A stretch of 64,000 bases of DNA from Flavobacterium acetivorans (GTDB lineage Bacteria; Bacteroidota; Bacteroidia; Flavobacteriales; Flavobacteriaceae): assembly GCF_020911885.1 (NCBI RefSeq), contig NZ_CP087132.1, forward strand, positions 2,232,001 to 2,296,000, given 5' to 3'. Made by a program: the position numbers and the translations under genes. Positions 10,864 to 18,717 of this stretch are shown here, piece after piece; the first letter of the stretch is position 1, and each line of letters begins with the position of its first letter. The notes beneath the pieces were generated by a model. That model was not told the DNA's origin, did no database searches, and was given only the letters and a program-made list of their open reading frames with translations.

Positions 10864-12132
10864 ATGAAAAGTAAATATGTAATACTAGCGTCAGCTTTAT
10901 TGATATCGGTAGCTACTTTTGCTCAAAAGGATCAAATTAAAGCTGCTGAAAAAGCGCTAAAAAAAGGTGAGGCTCAAGAAGCCGCAACAATTTTGCAAGG
11001 TGCAGAATATTTAGTTACCAATGCTGCTGAGGCAGAGAAAGCGTTGTTTTTCTTTATAAAAGGAAATACGTTTTTGGAATTGGCTAATAAAAATATTGAT
11101 ACTGATAAAAATTTAAGTACCGCTGCTGCGGCTTATCAGGAGCTGATTGCTGTAGAAAAAGAGTCTGGTAAAGTAAAATATTCTACTCAGGCTGCAACTT
11201 CTATAGCAGATATAAAAAATAAGTTGATCAATGGTGCTATTGCTGATTCTAAGGTTGAAAAACATTCTGAAAGCGCCAAAAAATTACATGATGCTTATTT
11301 GTTAGACAAAAAAGACACCATCAATTTGTATTATGCTGCATCTACTTATGTTAATTCTAAAGAGTATGATAAAGCATTGGAATTGTATGATGTTTTGAAA
11401 AAACTGAATTATTCAGGAAAGGCTACAAATTATTTAGCAGTTAATAAAGTAAGTGGTCAGGAAGATCTTTTTGCTACTGCGCAAGAAAGAGATAAAATGG
11501 TGAAATTGGGGACGCATGAAAAACCAACAACTGAAGCAATTCCTTCAAAAAGAGGAGAAATATACAAAAATATTGCTTTGATTTTGGTCCAAAATGGAAA
11601 GATTGAAGAAGCTAAAAAAGCAGTTTCTGAAGCTAGAAAATTAAACCCTGAAGACTCTTCATTAGTTTTAACAGAAGCTAATTTATATTTAGAAACTAAA
11701 GATTTTGAAACTTACAAAAAGTTAGTTGGAGAGGTTTTAGAGAAGAGTCCTAATGATGCTGATTTAGTTTTTAATTTAGGAGTAATCAGCGGAAATGCAA
11801 ATAACAAGGCTGAGGCTGAAAAATATTACTTACGTGCAATTGAGATTAAGCCAGATTATATCAATGCTTATATCAATTTAGCTGCTTTGAAACTGGAAGC
11901 TGAAAGACCTATTATTGATGAAATGAATAAATTAGGTACTTCTACAAAAGATATGAAGCGTTATGATGAGTTGAAGTTAAAGAGAGAAAATGTGTTTAAG
12001 AGTGTAATCCCATTCCTTAAAAAAGGATACGAATTAGATCCTAAAAACGAGGATGTAGCTAAAACTCTTTTGAATGTTTATAGTGCTTTGGAGATGACTA
12101 CAGAATATAAAGCGTTGAAAGCTAAAATGTAA
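10864..12132 (+). CDS. Exported tetratricopeptide-repeat protein
   Basis: A 422-residue protein beginning with a Sec signal peptide (MKSKYVILASALLISVATFA, cleavage before QKDQ). I chose ATG 10864 because the upstream in-frame TTG at 10855 only adds three residues before the signal peptide. TPR motifs are visible at about residues 15-60, 155-190, 235-270 and 300-345 (the clearest contains NKAEAEKYYLRAIEIKPDYINAY split over one helix pair). It lies 53 bases after gyrA, so it may be partly co-transcribed with it. TPR proteins scaffold complexes; the partner here is unknown. Confidence 0.85.
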   Translation: MKSKYVILASALLISVATFAQKDQIKAAEKALKKGEAQEAATILQGAEYLVTNAAEAEKALFFFIKGNTFLELANKNIDTDKNLSTAAAAYQELIAVEKESGKVKYSTQAATSIADIKNKLINGAIADSKVEKHSESAKKLHDAYLLDKKDTINLYYAASTYVNSKEYDKALELYDVLKKLNYSGKATNYLAVNKVSGQEDLFATAQERDKMVKLGTHEKPTTEAIPSKRGEIYKNIALILVQNGKIEEAKKAVSEARKLNPEDSSLVLTEANLYLETKDFETYKKLVGEVLEKSPNDADLVFNLGVISGNANNKAEAEKYYLRAIEIKPDYINAYINLAALKLEAERPIIDEMNKLGTSTKDMKRYDELKLKRENVFKSVIPFLKKGYELDPKNEDVAKTLLNVYSALEMTTEYKALKAKM

Positions 12133-12150
12133 AAGCTAATTGATGTTGAT

Positions 12151-12192
12151 AAAAAAAGCCTGTTTGAAATTATTTTCAAACAGGCTTTTTTT
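12151..12192. terminator. Bidirectional terminator between convergent genes
   Basis: An 18-bp perfect stem, A7-GCCTGTTTGAA at 12151-12168 and its complement ending in T7 at 12175-12192. It sits between the rightward TPR gene and the leftward NlpC/P60 gene and can serve both. Confidence 0.85.
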
Positions 12193-12952
12193 ATATTATT
12201 TTTTTAATGACTCTAAGTTTGTGTGTGTGTTTATTGATTTCGGCGTTGTAAATCCCTAAATGATCTAATCTGTCAATTCTTATTTTTCCGCTGGCATGAA
12301 TGATGTAATTGTTTTCCATTATGATGCCTACATGAGTGATGTTTCCTTCTTCATTATCAAAAAAGGCCAAATCACCCGGTTCACTTTCTTCTATAAAACT
12401 TAAAGCTTCGCCCTGAACGGCTTGTTGCGATGCGTCTCTGAATAATTTATAACCGTTGAGTTTATATACCATTTGTGTGAAACCGGAACAGTCTATCCCA
12501 AAAGGAGTTTTTCCTCCCCAAAGATAAGGAGCGTTAAGGTATAAAAAAGCAGTTTTTATTAGTTCTTTTTTGTCTTTAATGCCTTGGGTTGTTGTGCCTT
12601 CAAAATGAAATTGAGCGGTGTTTATTTCCTTATTTTTTAAAAAAGATAAGGAGGAACCTAATGGAATTGGCAATAATAAATTAGAAGGAGCGGTGATGTA
12701 TTCTATTAAATCTAAGTTCAATACAATCTCTTCATCGGATAGTTGATTGTAGTTCTCTTCAGAGATTAATTGGTATTGTTTAGAATCTACCCAGCCTTCA
12801 TAAGCGTCATATTGTGTTTTAATACGAGACCATTGTTTTGCCTTTTCCAAAATTTCAAAATGTTCACCAAACAAGACTTGGGAGACAATTTCGCTTTTAT
12901 CGCTAGGTTCAAACCGAAGCGGGATTATAGCCAGATTACAAATTCCGAACAT
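12191..12952 (-). CDS. NlpC/P60 (C40) cell-wall peptidase with N-terminal SH3 domain
   Basis: A 253-residue protein. Residues 5-65 form a bacterial SH3-like domain (EHFEILEKAKQWSRIKT, then EGWVDSKQYQ). Residues 125-250 form the NlpC/P60 catalytic domain, with Cys in GIDCSGFTQMVY, His in ITHVGIIMENN and a third polar residue near YIIHASGK. Family members are gamma-D-glutamyl-L-diamino acid endopeptidases that trim peptidoglycan peptides. No signal peptide is evident, so it may act on imported muropeptides in the cytoplasm, as the YkfC-like subgroup does. Confidence 0.88.
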   Translation of the reverse strand: MFGICNLAIIPLRFEPSDKSEIVSQVLFGEHFEILEKAKQWSRIKTQYDAYEGWVDSKQYQLISEENYNQLSDEEIVLNLDLIEYITAPSNLLLPIPLGSSLSFLKNKEINTAQFHFEGTTTQGIKDKKELIKTAFLYLNAPYLWGGKTPFGIDCSGFTQMVYKLNGYKLFRDASQQAVQGEALSFIEESEPGDLAFFDNEEGNITHVGIIMENNYIIHASGKIRIDRLDHLGIYNAEINKHTHKLRVIKKII

Positions 12953-13036
12953 TTAGATGTTTTTATATTGAAAAAAAATGGTCTTTGTTTTTGTTTCCAT
13001 TAGTAGGAACAAAGCCAAAGACCATAATGTTTATTT

Positions 13037-14215
13037 TTAAATTCTTTCGATAACAATTGCTGAAGCTCCACCGCCACCATTGCATATAGCTGCAGCTCCG
13101 GTTTTTGCATTATTTTGTTCCAAAACGTTTAATAAAGTAACAATGATTCTTGCTCCAGAACAGCCAAGAGGGTGTCCTAATGAAACAGCACCTCCATTAA
13201 CGTTGACTTTATCATTGTCTAAACCTAAAATTTTAGAATTAGCTAATCCTACCACAGCAAAAGCTTCGTTGAACTCAAAGTAGTCTACATCGCCAATACT
13301 TATTCCGGCTTTGTCTAAGGCTTTAGGAAGAGCTTTTGCGGGACTTGTGGTAAACCATTTTGGCTCCTGTGCGGCATCTGCATAACTTCGTATGTAAGCC
13401 AAAGGTTTTAGTCCTAATGATAGTGCTTTTTCTTCGCTCATTAGTACCATTGCTGCAGCTCCGTCATTGATTGTTGAAGCATTGGCTGCGGTTACGGTTC
13501 CGTCCTTGGTGAAAACAGCATTTAATGTTGGGATTTTATCCAATTTTACGTTGGTAAATTCTTCGTCCTTAGATATTATTATTGGATCTCCTTTTCGTTG
13601 TGGTACAGCTACAGGGATAATTTCGTTGTCAAATTTTCCGTTTTCCCATGCTTTTGCAGAACGCTCATAGGATTGGATGGCGAACTGATCTTGATCTTCT
13701 CTGGTGAAGTTGTACTCAGCGGCGCACAAATCAGCGCATACACCCATTGCATTGTTATCATAAGCGTCCGTGAGGCCGTCTTTTTGCATGCCATCAACCA
13801 TTGTGGTAGGTCCAAATTTAGTTCCGTTTCTCAAATGCATGTAATGTGGTATCAAGCTCATGTTTTCCATGCCTCCAGCAATGACGATTTCAGCATCTCC
13901 GCATTGAATGGCTTGTGCTCCCATCATCACAGATTTCATCCCTGAGGCGCAAACTTTATTTACAGTAGTACAACTAACAGAATTTGGTAAACCGGCAAAC
14001 AAAGCTGCCTGACGAGCTGGAGCTTGTCCTAAGCCTGCTTGAACAACATTACCCATATATACTTCGTCAACTAAATTCGGATCTAATTTTATTTTGTCTA
14101 TAGCACCTTTAATAGCTGCTGCACCTAGTTTTGGGGCAGAAACAGTGGATAATCCTCCCATAAAACTTCCTATGGGTGTCCTAACGGCAGAAACGATAAC
14201 AACTCTTTTGTTCAT
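13037..14215 (-). CDS. Acetyl-CoA C-acetyl/acyltransferase (thiolase)
   Basis: A 392-residue thiolase of standard length. The nucleophilic cysteine is in TVNKVCASGMKSV near residue 88. The C-terminal signature includes NVNGGAVSLGHPLGCSG near 345 and the second catalytic cysteine in CNGGGGASAIV near 380. Thiolases condense or cleave acyl-CoA units, in beta-oxidation or in acetoacetyl-CoA formation. No other beta-oxidation gene is adjacent, so direction and chain length cannot be assigned; the form resembles acetyl-CoA acetyltransferase. Confidence 0.92.
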   Translation of the reverse strand: MNKRVVIVSAVRTPIGSFMGGLSTVSAPKLGAAAIKGAIDKIKLDPNLVDEVYMGNVVQAGLGQAPARQAALFAGLPNSVSCTTVNKVCASGMKSVMMGAQAIQCGDAEIVIAGGMENMSLIPHYMHLRNGTKFGPTTMVDGMQKDGLTDAYDNNAMGVCADLCAAEYNFTREDQDQFAIQSYERSAKAWENGKFDNEIIPVAVPQRKGDPIIISKDEEFTNVKLDKIPTLNAVFTKDGTVTAANASTINDGAAAMVLMSEEKALSLGLKPLAYIRSYADAAQEPKWFTTSPAKALPKALDKAGISIGDVDYFEFNEAFAVVGLANSKILGLDNDKVNVNGGAVSLGHPLGCSGARIIVTLLNVLEQNNAKTGAAAICNGGGGASAIVIERI

Positions 14216-14392
14216 GATTTATATTATGTTAGTTTATCTAGCAAATTTAATCATTTTTAGATAAAATCTGATTTTGATTTGGGTATTATATTTTTCTCAA
14301 AAATAAATGCAATTTTTATTGAGGCCTATGTGTTTGATTGTGAATTGATTTTGTAAAAAAATGAAAAAATATTGAAAAAAGTACTCTAAATA

Positions 14393-14424
14393 GTTGTGAG
14401 AAACGTAATGAAGTGTTAGATTTG
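14393..14424 (+). promoter_or_regulatory. Bacteroidota-type promoter of the tRNA operon
   Basis: TTG at 14394-14396 is followed after 20 bases by TAGATTTG at 14417-14424, matching the Bacteroidota -33 TTG / -7 TAnnTTTG consensus. It is 32 bases upstream of the first tRNA. Confidence 0.6.
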
Positions 14425-14456
14425 CAACCGCAAAACAAGACACGTTCTTTGAGCTT

Positions 14457-14540
14457 GGAGAGGTGCCAGAGCGGTAATGGAGCAGATTGCTAATCTGTCG
14501 ACGAGTAATCGTCGCCAGGGTTCGAGTCCCTGTCTCTCCG
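14457..14540 (+). tRNA. tRNA-Ser (anticodon GCT)
   Basis: An 84-base class II tRNA. The acceptor stem GGAGAGG pairs with TCTCTCC, there is a long variable arm (CGACGAGTAATCGTCG), the T-loop is TTCGAGT, and the anticodon loop TTGCTAA gives GCT (reads AGC/AGT). CCA is not encoded. First of a three-tRNA operon. Confidence 0.95.
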
Positions 14541-14554
14541 CTTAATTGTACACT

Positions 14555-14629
14555 CGGGGTGTAGCGTAGCTCGGTTATCGCGCCTGCTTTGGGAGCAGGA
14601 GGCCGCAGGTTCGAATCCTGCCACCCCGA
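14555..14629 (+). tRNA. tRNA-Pro (anticodon TGG)
   Basis: A 75-base tRNA with acceptor stem CGGGGTG/CACCCCG and discriminator A. The anticodon stem-loop CCTGCTTTGGGAGCAGG gives TGG, and the T-loop is TTCGAAT. It lies 14 bases after tRNA-Ser. Confidence 0.95.
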
Positions 14630-14668
14630 CTAAATAAACTTTTTCCATTTAAGTTTTAAAAGAAAAAT

Positions 14669-14742
<74 letters not shown>

Positions 14743-14753
14743 CATTGAAAATC

Positions 14754-14784
14754 AAGCCCTTACAAATCTGTAAGGGCTTTTTTT
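14754..14784 (+). terminator. Terminator of the tRNA operon
   Basis: AAGCCCTTACA at 14754-14764 pairs perfectly with TGTAAGGGCTT at 14769-14779 and runs into a T-stretch ending at 14784. Confidence 0.88.
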
Positions 14785-14883
14785 ATGCCTTGTAACGAAC
14801 ATTTGACGAACATTATAGTCAAATAAAGTAATTGATTCTATAATTATTTTTTCTTATGTTTGAGTAAACTAAGATTAATAATT

Positions 14884-14994
14884 ATGAAAAGCATTGAAGT
14901 TTATGTTTTGTTTTGGCTAATTCACATGCTATTTTTCTTTTGGATCTTCGCTCGTTTGTTTTTTTTTGGTCTTGCTATATTAATCAAGCTTTAA
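14884..14994 (+). CDS. Possible 36-residue single-span membrane peptide
   Basis: A short ORF starting at ATG 14884 encodes a nearly all-hydrophobic peptide (MKSIEVYVLFWLIHMLFFFW at the start, basic C terminus), enough for one membrane helix. It is the only coding candidate in the 330-base gap between the tRNA terminator and the APS kinase gene. AT-rich DNA easily gives such peptides by chance and no clear ribosome-binding site is visible. Confidence 0.25.
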   Translation: MKSIEVYVLFWLIHMLFFFWIFARLFFFGLAILIKL

Positions 14995-15116
14995 AAATCT
15001 GTTTAATCCTTCTAATTTATGGTAAAAACTCTTTTTAATAATTGCGAGATTATATTTTAATTGCTACTTAATGTGGTGAAAAAATATTTTTTTGATCATA
15101 AAAATTTATTCGTAGG

Positions 15117-15650
15117 ATGGTACTAATACAATTTACAGGATTATCTGGTTCGGGTAAAACAACATTAGCTGAAAATGTTCATCAGTTGTTAGTAGCAGAA
15201 GGCTATAAAGTTGAAGTCATTGATGGTGATGTTTATCGAACAACTATTTGTAAAGATTTAGGATTTTCAAAAGAAGATCGATGTGAAAATATCAGACGTC
15301 TTTTTGAAGTAGGACGAGATTTTGTTAAAGCAGATACTATCGTTTTGATGTCGGTAATTAATCCATACGAAAATCTAAGAAATGAATTGAGAGCACATAA
15401 ATTTGTCAGGACTGTATTTTTGGAGTGTTCGATAGAAAATTTGATCAAAAGAGACCCTAAAGGATTGTATAAAAAGGCATTACTGCCAGATAATGATAGT
15501 AATAAAATAAATAATTTCACAGGAATTAGTGCTGTTTTTGAGATCCCTTTAAGAGCAGACTTGGTATTAAAAACGGATTTAGAAACCGTGTCTTTATCTA
15601 CTAATAAACTGTATAATTTTATCATTGAAAATTTATACAATTGCTCTTAA
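15117..15650 (+). CDS. cysC: Adenylylsulfate (APS) kinase
   Basis: A 177-residue single-domain APS kinase, which phosphorylates APS to PAPS. The P-loop GLSGSGKTTLAEN is at residues 8-20. The APS-site motif EDRCENIRRL follows near 55, and RDPKGLYKKA near 120 is diagnostic of the family. It is slightly shorter than E. coli CysC (201). No sulfate-assimilation genes are adjacent. Instead it heads a run with an Asp/Asn-hydroxylase-like protein and a PAPS-type sulfotransferase, suggesting the PAPS is made for a dedicated sulfation reaction. That link is inference. Confidence 0.88.
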   Translation: MVLIQFTGLSGSGKTTLAENVHQLLVAEGYKVEVIDGDVYRTTICKDLGFSKEDRCENIRRLFEVGRDFVKADTIVLMSVINPYENLRNELRAHKFVRTVFLECSIENLIKRDPKGLYKKALLPDNDSNKINNFTGISAVFEIPLRADLVLKTDLETVSLSTNKLYNFIIENLYNCS

Positions 15651-15772
15651 TTGTTAAAAAGCAGATGTATGAAACGAAAAAAATATTAATTTCTTCGTTG
15701 ACAAAGCCTTCACAAAATTTATATATTTACAGCGCAAAAGAAATGATTTCTAATTTAATCTTTTAAAAGAAT

Positions 15773-16456
15773 ATGAATCCTTTTTCTATTAAACTCCCAA
15801 TTTCCTTTTCGATAGATAAATTGCAAAGTGAATTAGCTGTATGTGAAAATGATCTGTGGACTCCCCATTTCAATACACAACGCTATGAAGGCAGTTGGAC
15901 CAGTATTTCTTTGAGATCAGCTTCTGGCGAGGTAAATGACATTTTATCTTTTGCAAATAAAGAATACCATAATACTAGTTTACTTGATCATTGTCCTTAT
16001 TTTACCGAAATTATAAATTGGTTTAAATGTGACAAAGAAGCTATACGGTTACTTCGTTTAGATCCACAAAGTGAAATAAAAGAGCACGTAGATAATGATA
16101 CTTCCTATGAGGATGGTTTTTTTAGAATTCACATACCTATTGTAACAAATTCTGAAGTTTTTTTTTATGTTAACCATGAACTTGTTCCTATGAGGATGGG
16201 TGAGTGCTGGTACGCCAATTTTCAGCTTCCTCATAGTGTGCAAAATAAGGGATTGAAACCCAGAATTCACCTCACTCTGGATTGTGTCAGAAACGCGTGG
16301 TCAGATGACTTATTTACAAAAATGGGTTTTGATATTCATTATTCTTCAAAGAAAAACCAGTATTCAGACGAAGTTAAACGACAAATTATTGCTGAACTCT
16401 CCAGAACTCCATCTGAGATAAATGCCAAAATTATAGCAAGTCTGCAAGCTAAATAG
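15773..16456 (+). CDS. Aspartyl/asparaginyl beta-hydroxylase-like dioxygenase
   Basis: A 227-residue cupin of the Asp_Arg_Hydrox family, 2-oxoglutarate/Fe(II) enzymes. The iron-binding HxD is H105-V-D107, the distal histidine is H154 in QLPHSVQNKG, and the 2-oxoglutarate-binding Arg is R164 in KPRIHLTLD. All needed residues are present, so it is probably active. No signal peptide is seen, so it would act in the cytoplasm. It is 10 bases upstream of the sulfotransferase gene, almost certainly one transcript. Substrate unknown; the target could be a peptide or a small molecule. Confidence 0.82.
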   Translation: MNPFSIKLPISFSIDKLQSELAVCENDLWTPHFNTQRYEGSWTSISLRSASGEVNDILSFANKEYHNTSLLDHCPYFTEIINWFKCDKEAIRLLRLDPQSEIKEHVDNDTSYEDGFFRIHIPIVTNSEVFFYVNHELVPMRMGECWYANFQLPHSVQNKGLKPRIHLTLDCVRNAWSDDLFTKMGFDIHYSSKKNQYSDEVKRQIIAELSRTPSEINAKIIASLQAK

Positions 16457-16466
16457 ATTTAATAAA

Positions 16467-17426
16467 ATGGAAAACATAGATCATCCTCTTTTACATTGGA
16501 TTCCTTATAAGTTAATTGAAAAAGATAATGATGTATATTTTGAATGGATCTATCTAGGAGATAGAAAATATACGGATCCGTTTTTTGAAGAAACTATTTC
16601 TAAATGTAAAAGCCATCCCTATAATTCAAAAGTAGTTAGAGTAGTAAGTACTATAGAGAATCTTTTGGATTGGTCTAAGCAATTGATTTCTATCGAATTA
16701 AAAGCGTTAGTATTTCATGTTTCGCGCTGCGGCTCTACCATGGTGAGTCAGTCTTTAGTTACTTCTTCAGGAAATATAATGATTTCTGAAGCTCCGCTTA
16801 TAGATCAAATTTTACGTGCTACTGTTTTTGATTTCAAACAAAAGTGTGTTCTTGTTGAAGCAGTTATAAGGCTTCTAGGTCAAAAACGATTTCCAGAACA
16901 AAAAAATTTAATTATAAAGTTGGACGCGTGGCATATATTTAATGTTGCCCAATTTAGATTGATCTTTCCGGAATTACCTTTTATGTTGCTTTATAGAGAA
17001 CCAGCAGAGGTCTTAAAATCTCATCAAAAAATGATTGGAATGCATATGGTTCCCGGATTAATACCGCACAGTGTTTTTGGTATTCCCTCTCTGATTATTA
17101 CAGAAATTAGCTACAAACAGTATGGTGCATTAGTTTTAGAGAAATATTTCCAGGCATTTCTTGATTTTTATGCAACAGATCAAAATGTTTTATTATGCAA
17201 TTATAATGACGGAATGCAATCTGTCATAGAGCGATTTATATCTTTTGTTGTCATTGACTATTCAAATGATGAAGTTATTGAAATGTTTGAACGTTTAAAA
17301 AAGCACTCTAAAAATCAAAACGCGGCCTTCAAAGGTGATTTCTTTTCCGCTGAAGTTTTGGGAATAGATCTTACCCAACTTAAAATCTTGTATGAAAAAT
17401 TAAGTAATAATCAAATAAATGTCTAG
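16467..17426 (+). CDS. Sulfotransferase family protein
   Basis: A 319-residue protein. The 5'-phosphosulfate loop is visible as FHVSRCGSTMVSQSL at residues 83-97, and the 3'-phosphate region as LLYREPAEVLKSHQKM near 175. These are hallmarks of PAPS-dependent sulfotransferases of the Sulfotransfer_3-like group often found beside Asp/Asn hydroxylases. It has no signal peptide or membrane span. Together with the APS kinase and the hydroxylase it could form a hydroxylate-then-sulfate route; the acceptor is unknown. Some members of this group may use other cofactors, so activity is unproven. Confidence 0.78.
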   Translation: MENIDHPLLHWIPYKLIEKDNDVYFEWIYLGDRKYTDPFFEETISKCKSHPYNSKVVRVVSTIENLLDWSKQLISIELKALVFHVSRCGSTMVSQSLVTSSGNIMISEAPLIDQILRATVFDFKQKCVLVEAVIRLLGQKRFPEQKNLIIKLDAWHIFNVAQFRLIFPELPFMLLYREPAEVLKSHQKMIGMHMVPGLIPHSVFGIPSLIITEISYKQYGALVLEKYFQAFLDFYATDQNVLLCNYNDGMQSVIERFISFVVIDYSNDEVIEMFERLKKHSKNQNAAFKGDFFSAEVLGIDLTQLKILYEKLSNNQINV

Positions 17427-17451
17427 TTAGAAAAAAAAGTATTTTCTGTTG

Positions 17452-17946
17452 TTATGCTTTTACTAAATGGAAGTTAAATTTTGAATTAATTAATGTATCT
17501 GTAATATCATTTTTAGGAATGAATTCAGGTCTAAAATCTGGATTGTAAGACCACAATTGACTATCAACGCGACATCCTAATTTTGTTAAGTAAATTGTGC
17601 CAATAAATGTTTTGTATCCGTCAGCTTCAATTTTTACTTTGATTTTATGGTTTCCTTCCTTTAATACATTTCCAACTATAGAATATTGTCCGTTTTGAAT
17701 ATTTCCTGTTCGGGTTTTGGTAAAAAGACCTGAATCGGATTTAATTTCTATGTTAGCATTTATAGGCTTTTTAGAAATGGCATCTATTGCAAAACCATTA
17801 ACGATTGCTTTTTTACCGCTAGAGATAAAAGAAGATAAATTTAATTCGCAATTTGAAGGTTCTTTGGCAATTAATTCAAGAGGTGAAGACAATAGTGTAA
17901 CGGTAGATAAAACTGCTGATTGCTGTATAAATGTTCTTCTTTTCAT
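17452..17946 (-). CDS. Tat-exported beta-sandwich protein of unknown function
   Basis: A 164-residue protein beginning MKRRTFIQQSAVLSTVTLL, a twin-arginine-like signal followed by a hydrophobic stretch. The body has a prealbumin-like beta pattern (VNGFAIDAISKKPINANIEI, then GQYSIVG and HKIKVKIEADGYKTF) resembling the carboxypeptidase-regulatory or intradiol-dioxygenase-like fold. I see no metal ligands of a dioxygenase. It converges on the sulfotransferase gene and is divergent from the tail-collar gene. Function unknown. Confidence 0.6.
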   Translation of the reverse strand: MKRRTFIQQSAVLSTVTLLSSPLELIAKEPSNCELNLSSFISSGKKAIVNGFAIDAISKKPINANIEIKSDSGLFTKTRTGNIQNGQYSIVGNVLKEGNHKIKVKIEADGYKTFIGTIYLTKLGCRVDSQLWSYNPDFRPEFIPKNDITDTLINSKFNFHLVKA

Positions 17947-18098
17947 GTTTATTTTTTTTTGTTTTTATTTTTTTTTGTTTTTATTTTTAAAATATCGGTT
18001 TGTATTTTTTTTAACAAAATAAGTATTTTTTATTTGTAAAAATAAAAATTAAGTTGTTGATTTGCAATAGAAAATCAATAAAAACTAAAAAAAATATT

Positions 18099-18632
18099 AT
18101 GGAAGAGTTTATAGGAATAATAAAAATGTTCGCAGGAAATTTCGCCCCAAGAGGATGGGCGTTTTGTAATGGTCAAATCCTTTCAATAGCCCAAAACACA
18201 GCTCTTTTTTCTATATTAGGGACTACGTATGGAGGAAACGGTCAGACAACTTTTGCTTTGCCAGATTTAAGAGGAAGAGAAGCAATTGGATGGGGACAAG
18301 GACCAGGTCTTTCAAATATTATGTTAGGTCAAGTTGGAGGAGTTGAAAATGTGACACTTATCACTAATCAAATTCCGGCTCATAATCATGCATTAAATGT
18401 GAATGATGGTGATGCGACTGTACATAAACCAACAAGTGCAACTGTAATAGCAGCTCCGGTTGATGTAAATGGAGATGGTGTTAATGATTATTTAAGTACT
18501 ACTCCGAATGTTGCATTATCTCCAAACTCAATTGGTCTAACAGGAGGCAATCTACCACATGAAAATAGAGTTCCATATTTGGGTGTTACTTATATTATCT
18601 GCCTCGAAGGTATTTTTCCTTCAAGAAACTAA
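18099..18632 (+). CDS. Phage tail collar domain protein (microcystin-dependent/MdpB-like)
   Basis: A 177-residue protein. The start ATG 18099 gives the conserved N terminus MEEFIGIIKMFAGNFAPRGW; an upstream TTG at 18054 would add 15 basic residues not typical of the family. The tail collar core is seen in WAFCNGQILSIAQNTALF, SILGTTYGGNGQTTFALPDL and RGREAIG, and the end LGVTYIICLEGIFPSRN is typical of MdpB-like proteins. Free-standing members occur in many bacteria outside prophages; no other phage gene is nearby. It lies directly upstream of the giant adhesin gene. Confidence 0.88.
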   Translation: MEEFIGIIKMFAGNFAPRGWAFCNGQILSIAQNTALFSILGTTYGGNGQTTFALPDLRGREAIGWGQGPGLSNIMLGQVGGVENVTLITNQIPAHNHALNVNDGDATVHKPTSATVIAAPVDVNGDGVNDYLSTTPNVALSPNSIGLTGGNLPHENRVPYLGVTYIICLEGIFPSRN

Positions 18633-18644
18633 GACGTAAAACTG

Positions 18645-18675
18645 AAGGTGATCATTAAAATGAATCACCTTTTTT
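18645..18675 (+). terminator. Terminator after the tail-collar gene
   Basis: AAGGTGAT at 18645-18652 and ATCACCTT at 18664-18671 form a hairpin followed by a T-run to 18675. It would separate the collar gene from the adhesin gene. Confidence 0.7.
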
Positions 18676-18717
18676 GTTGATTAATTATTCGAATTAATAT
18701 CATTTTAAATTCAATTT

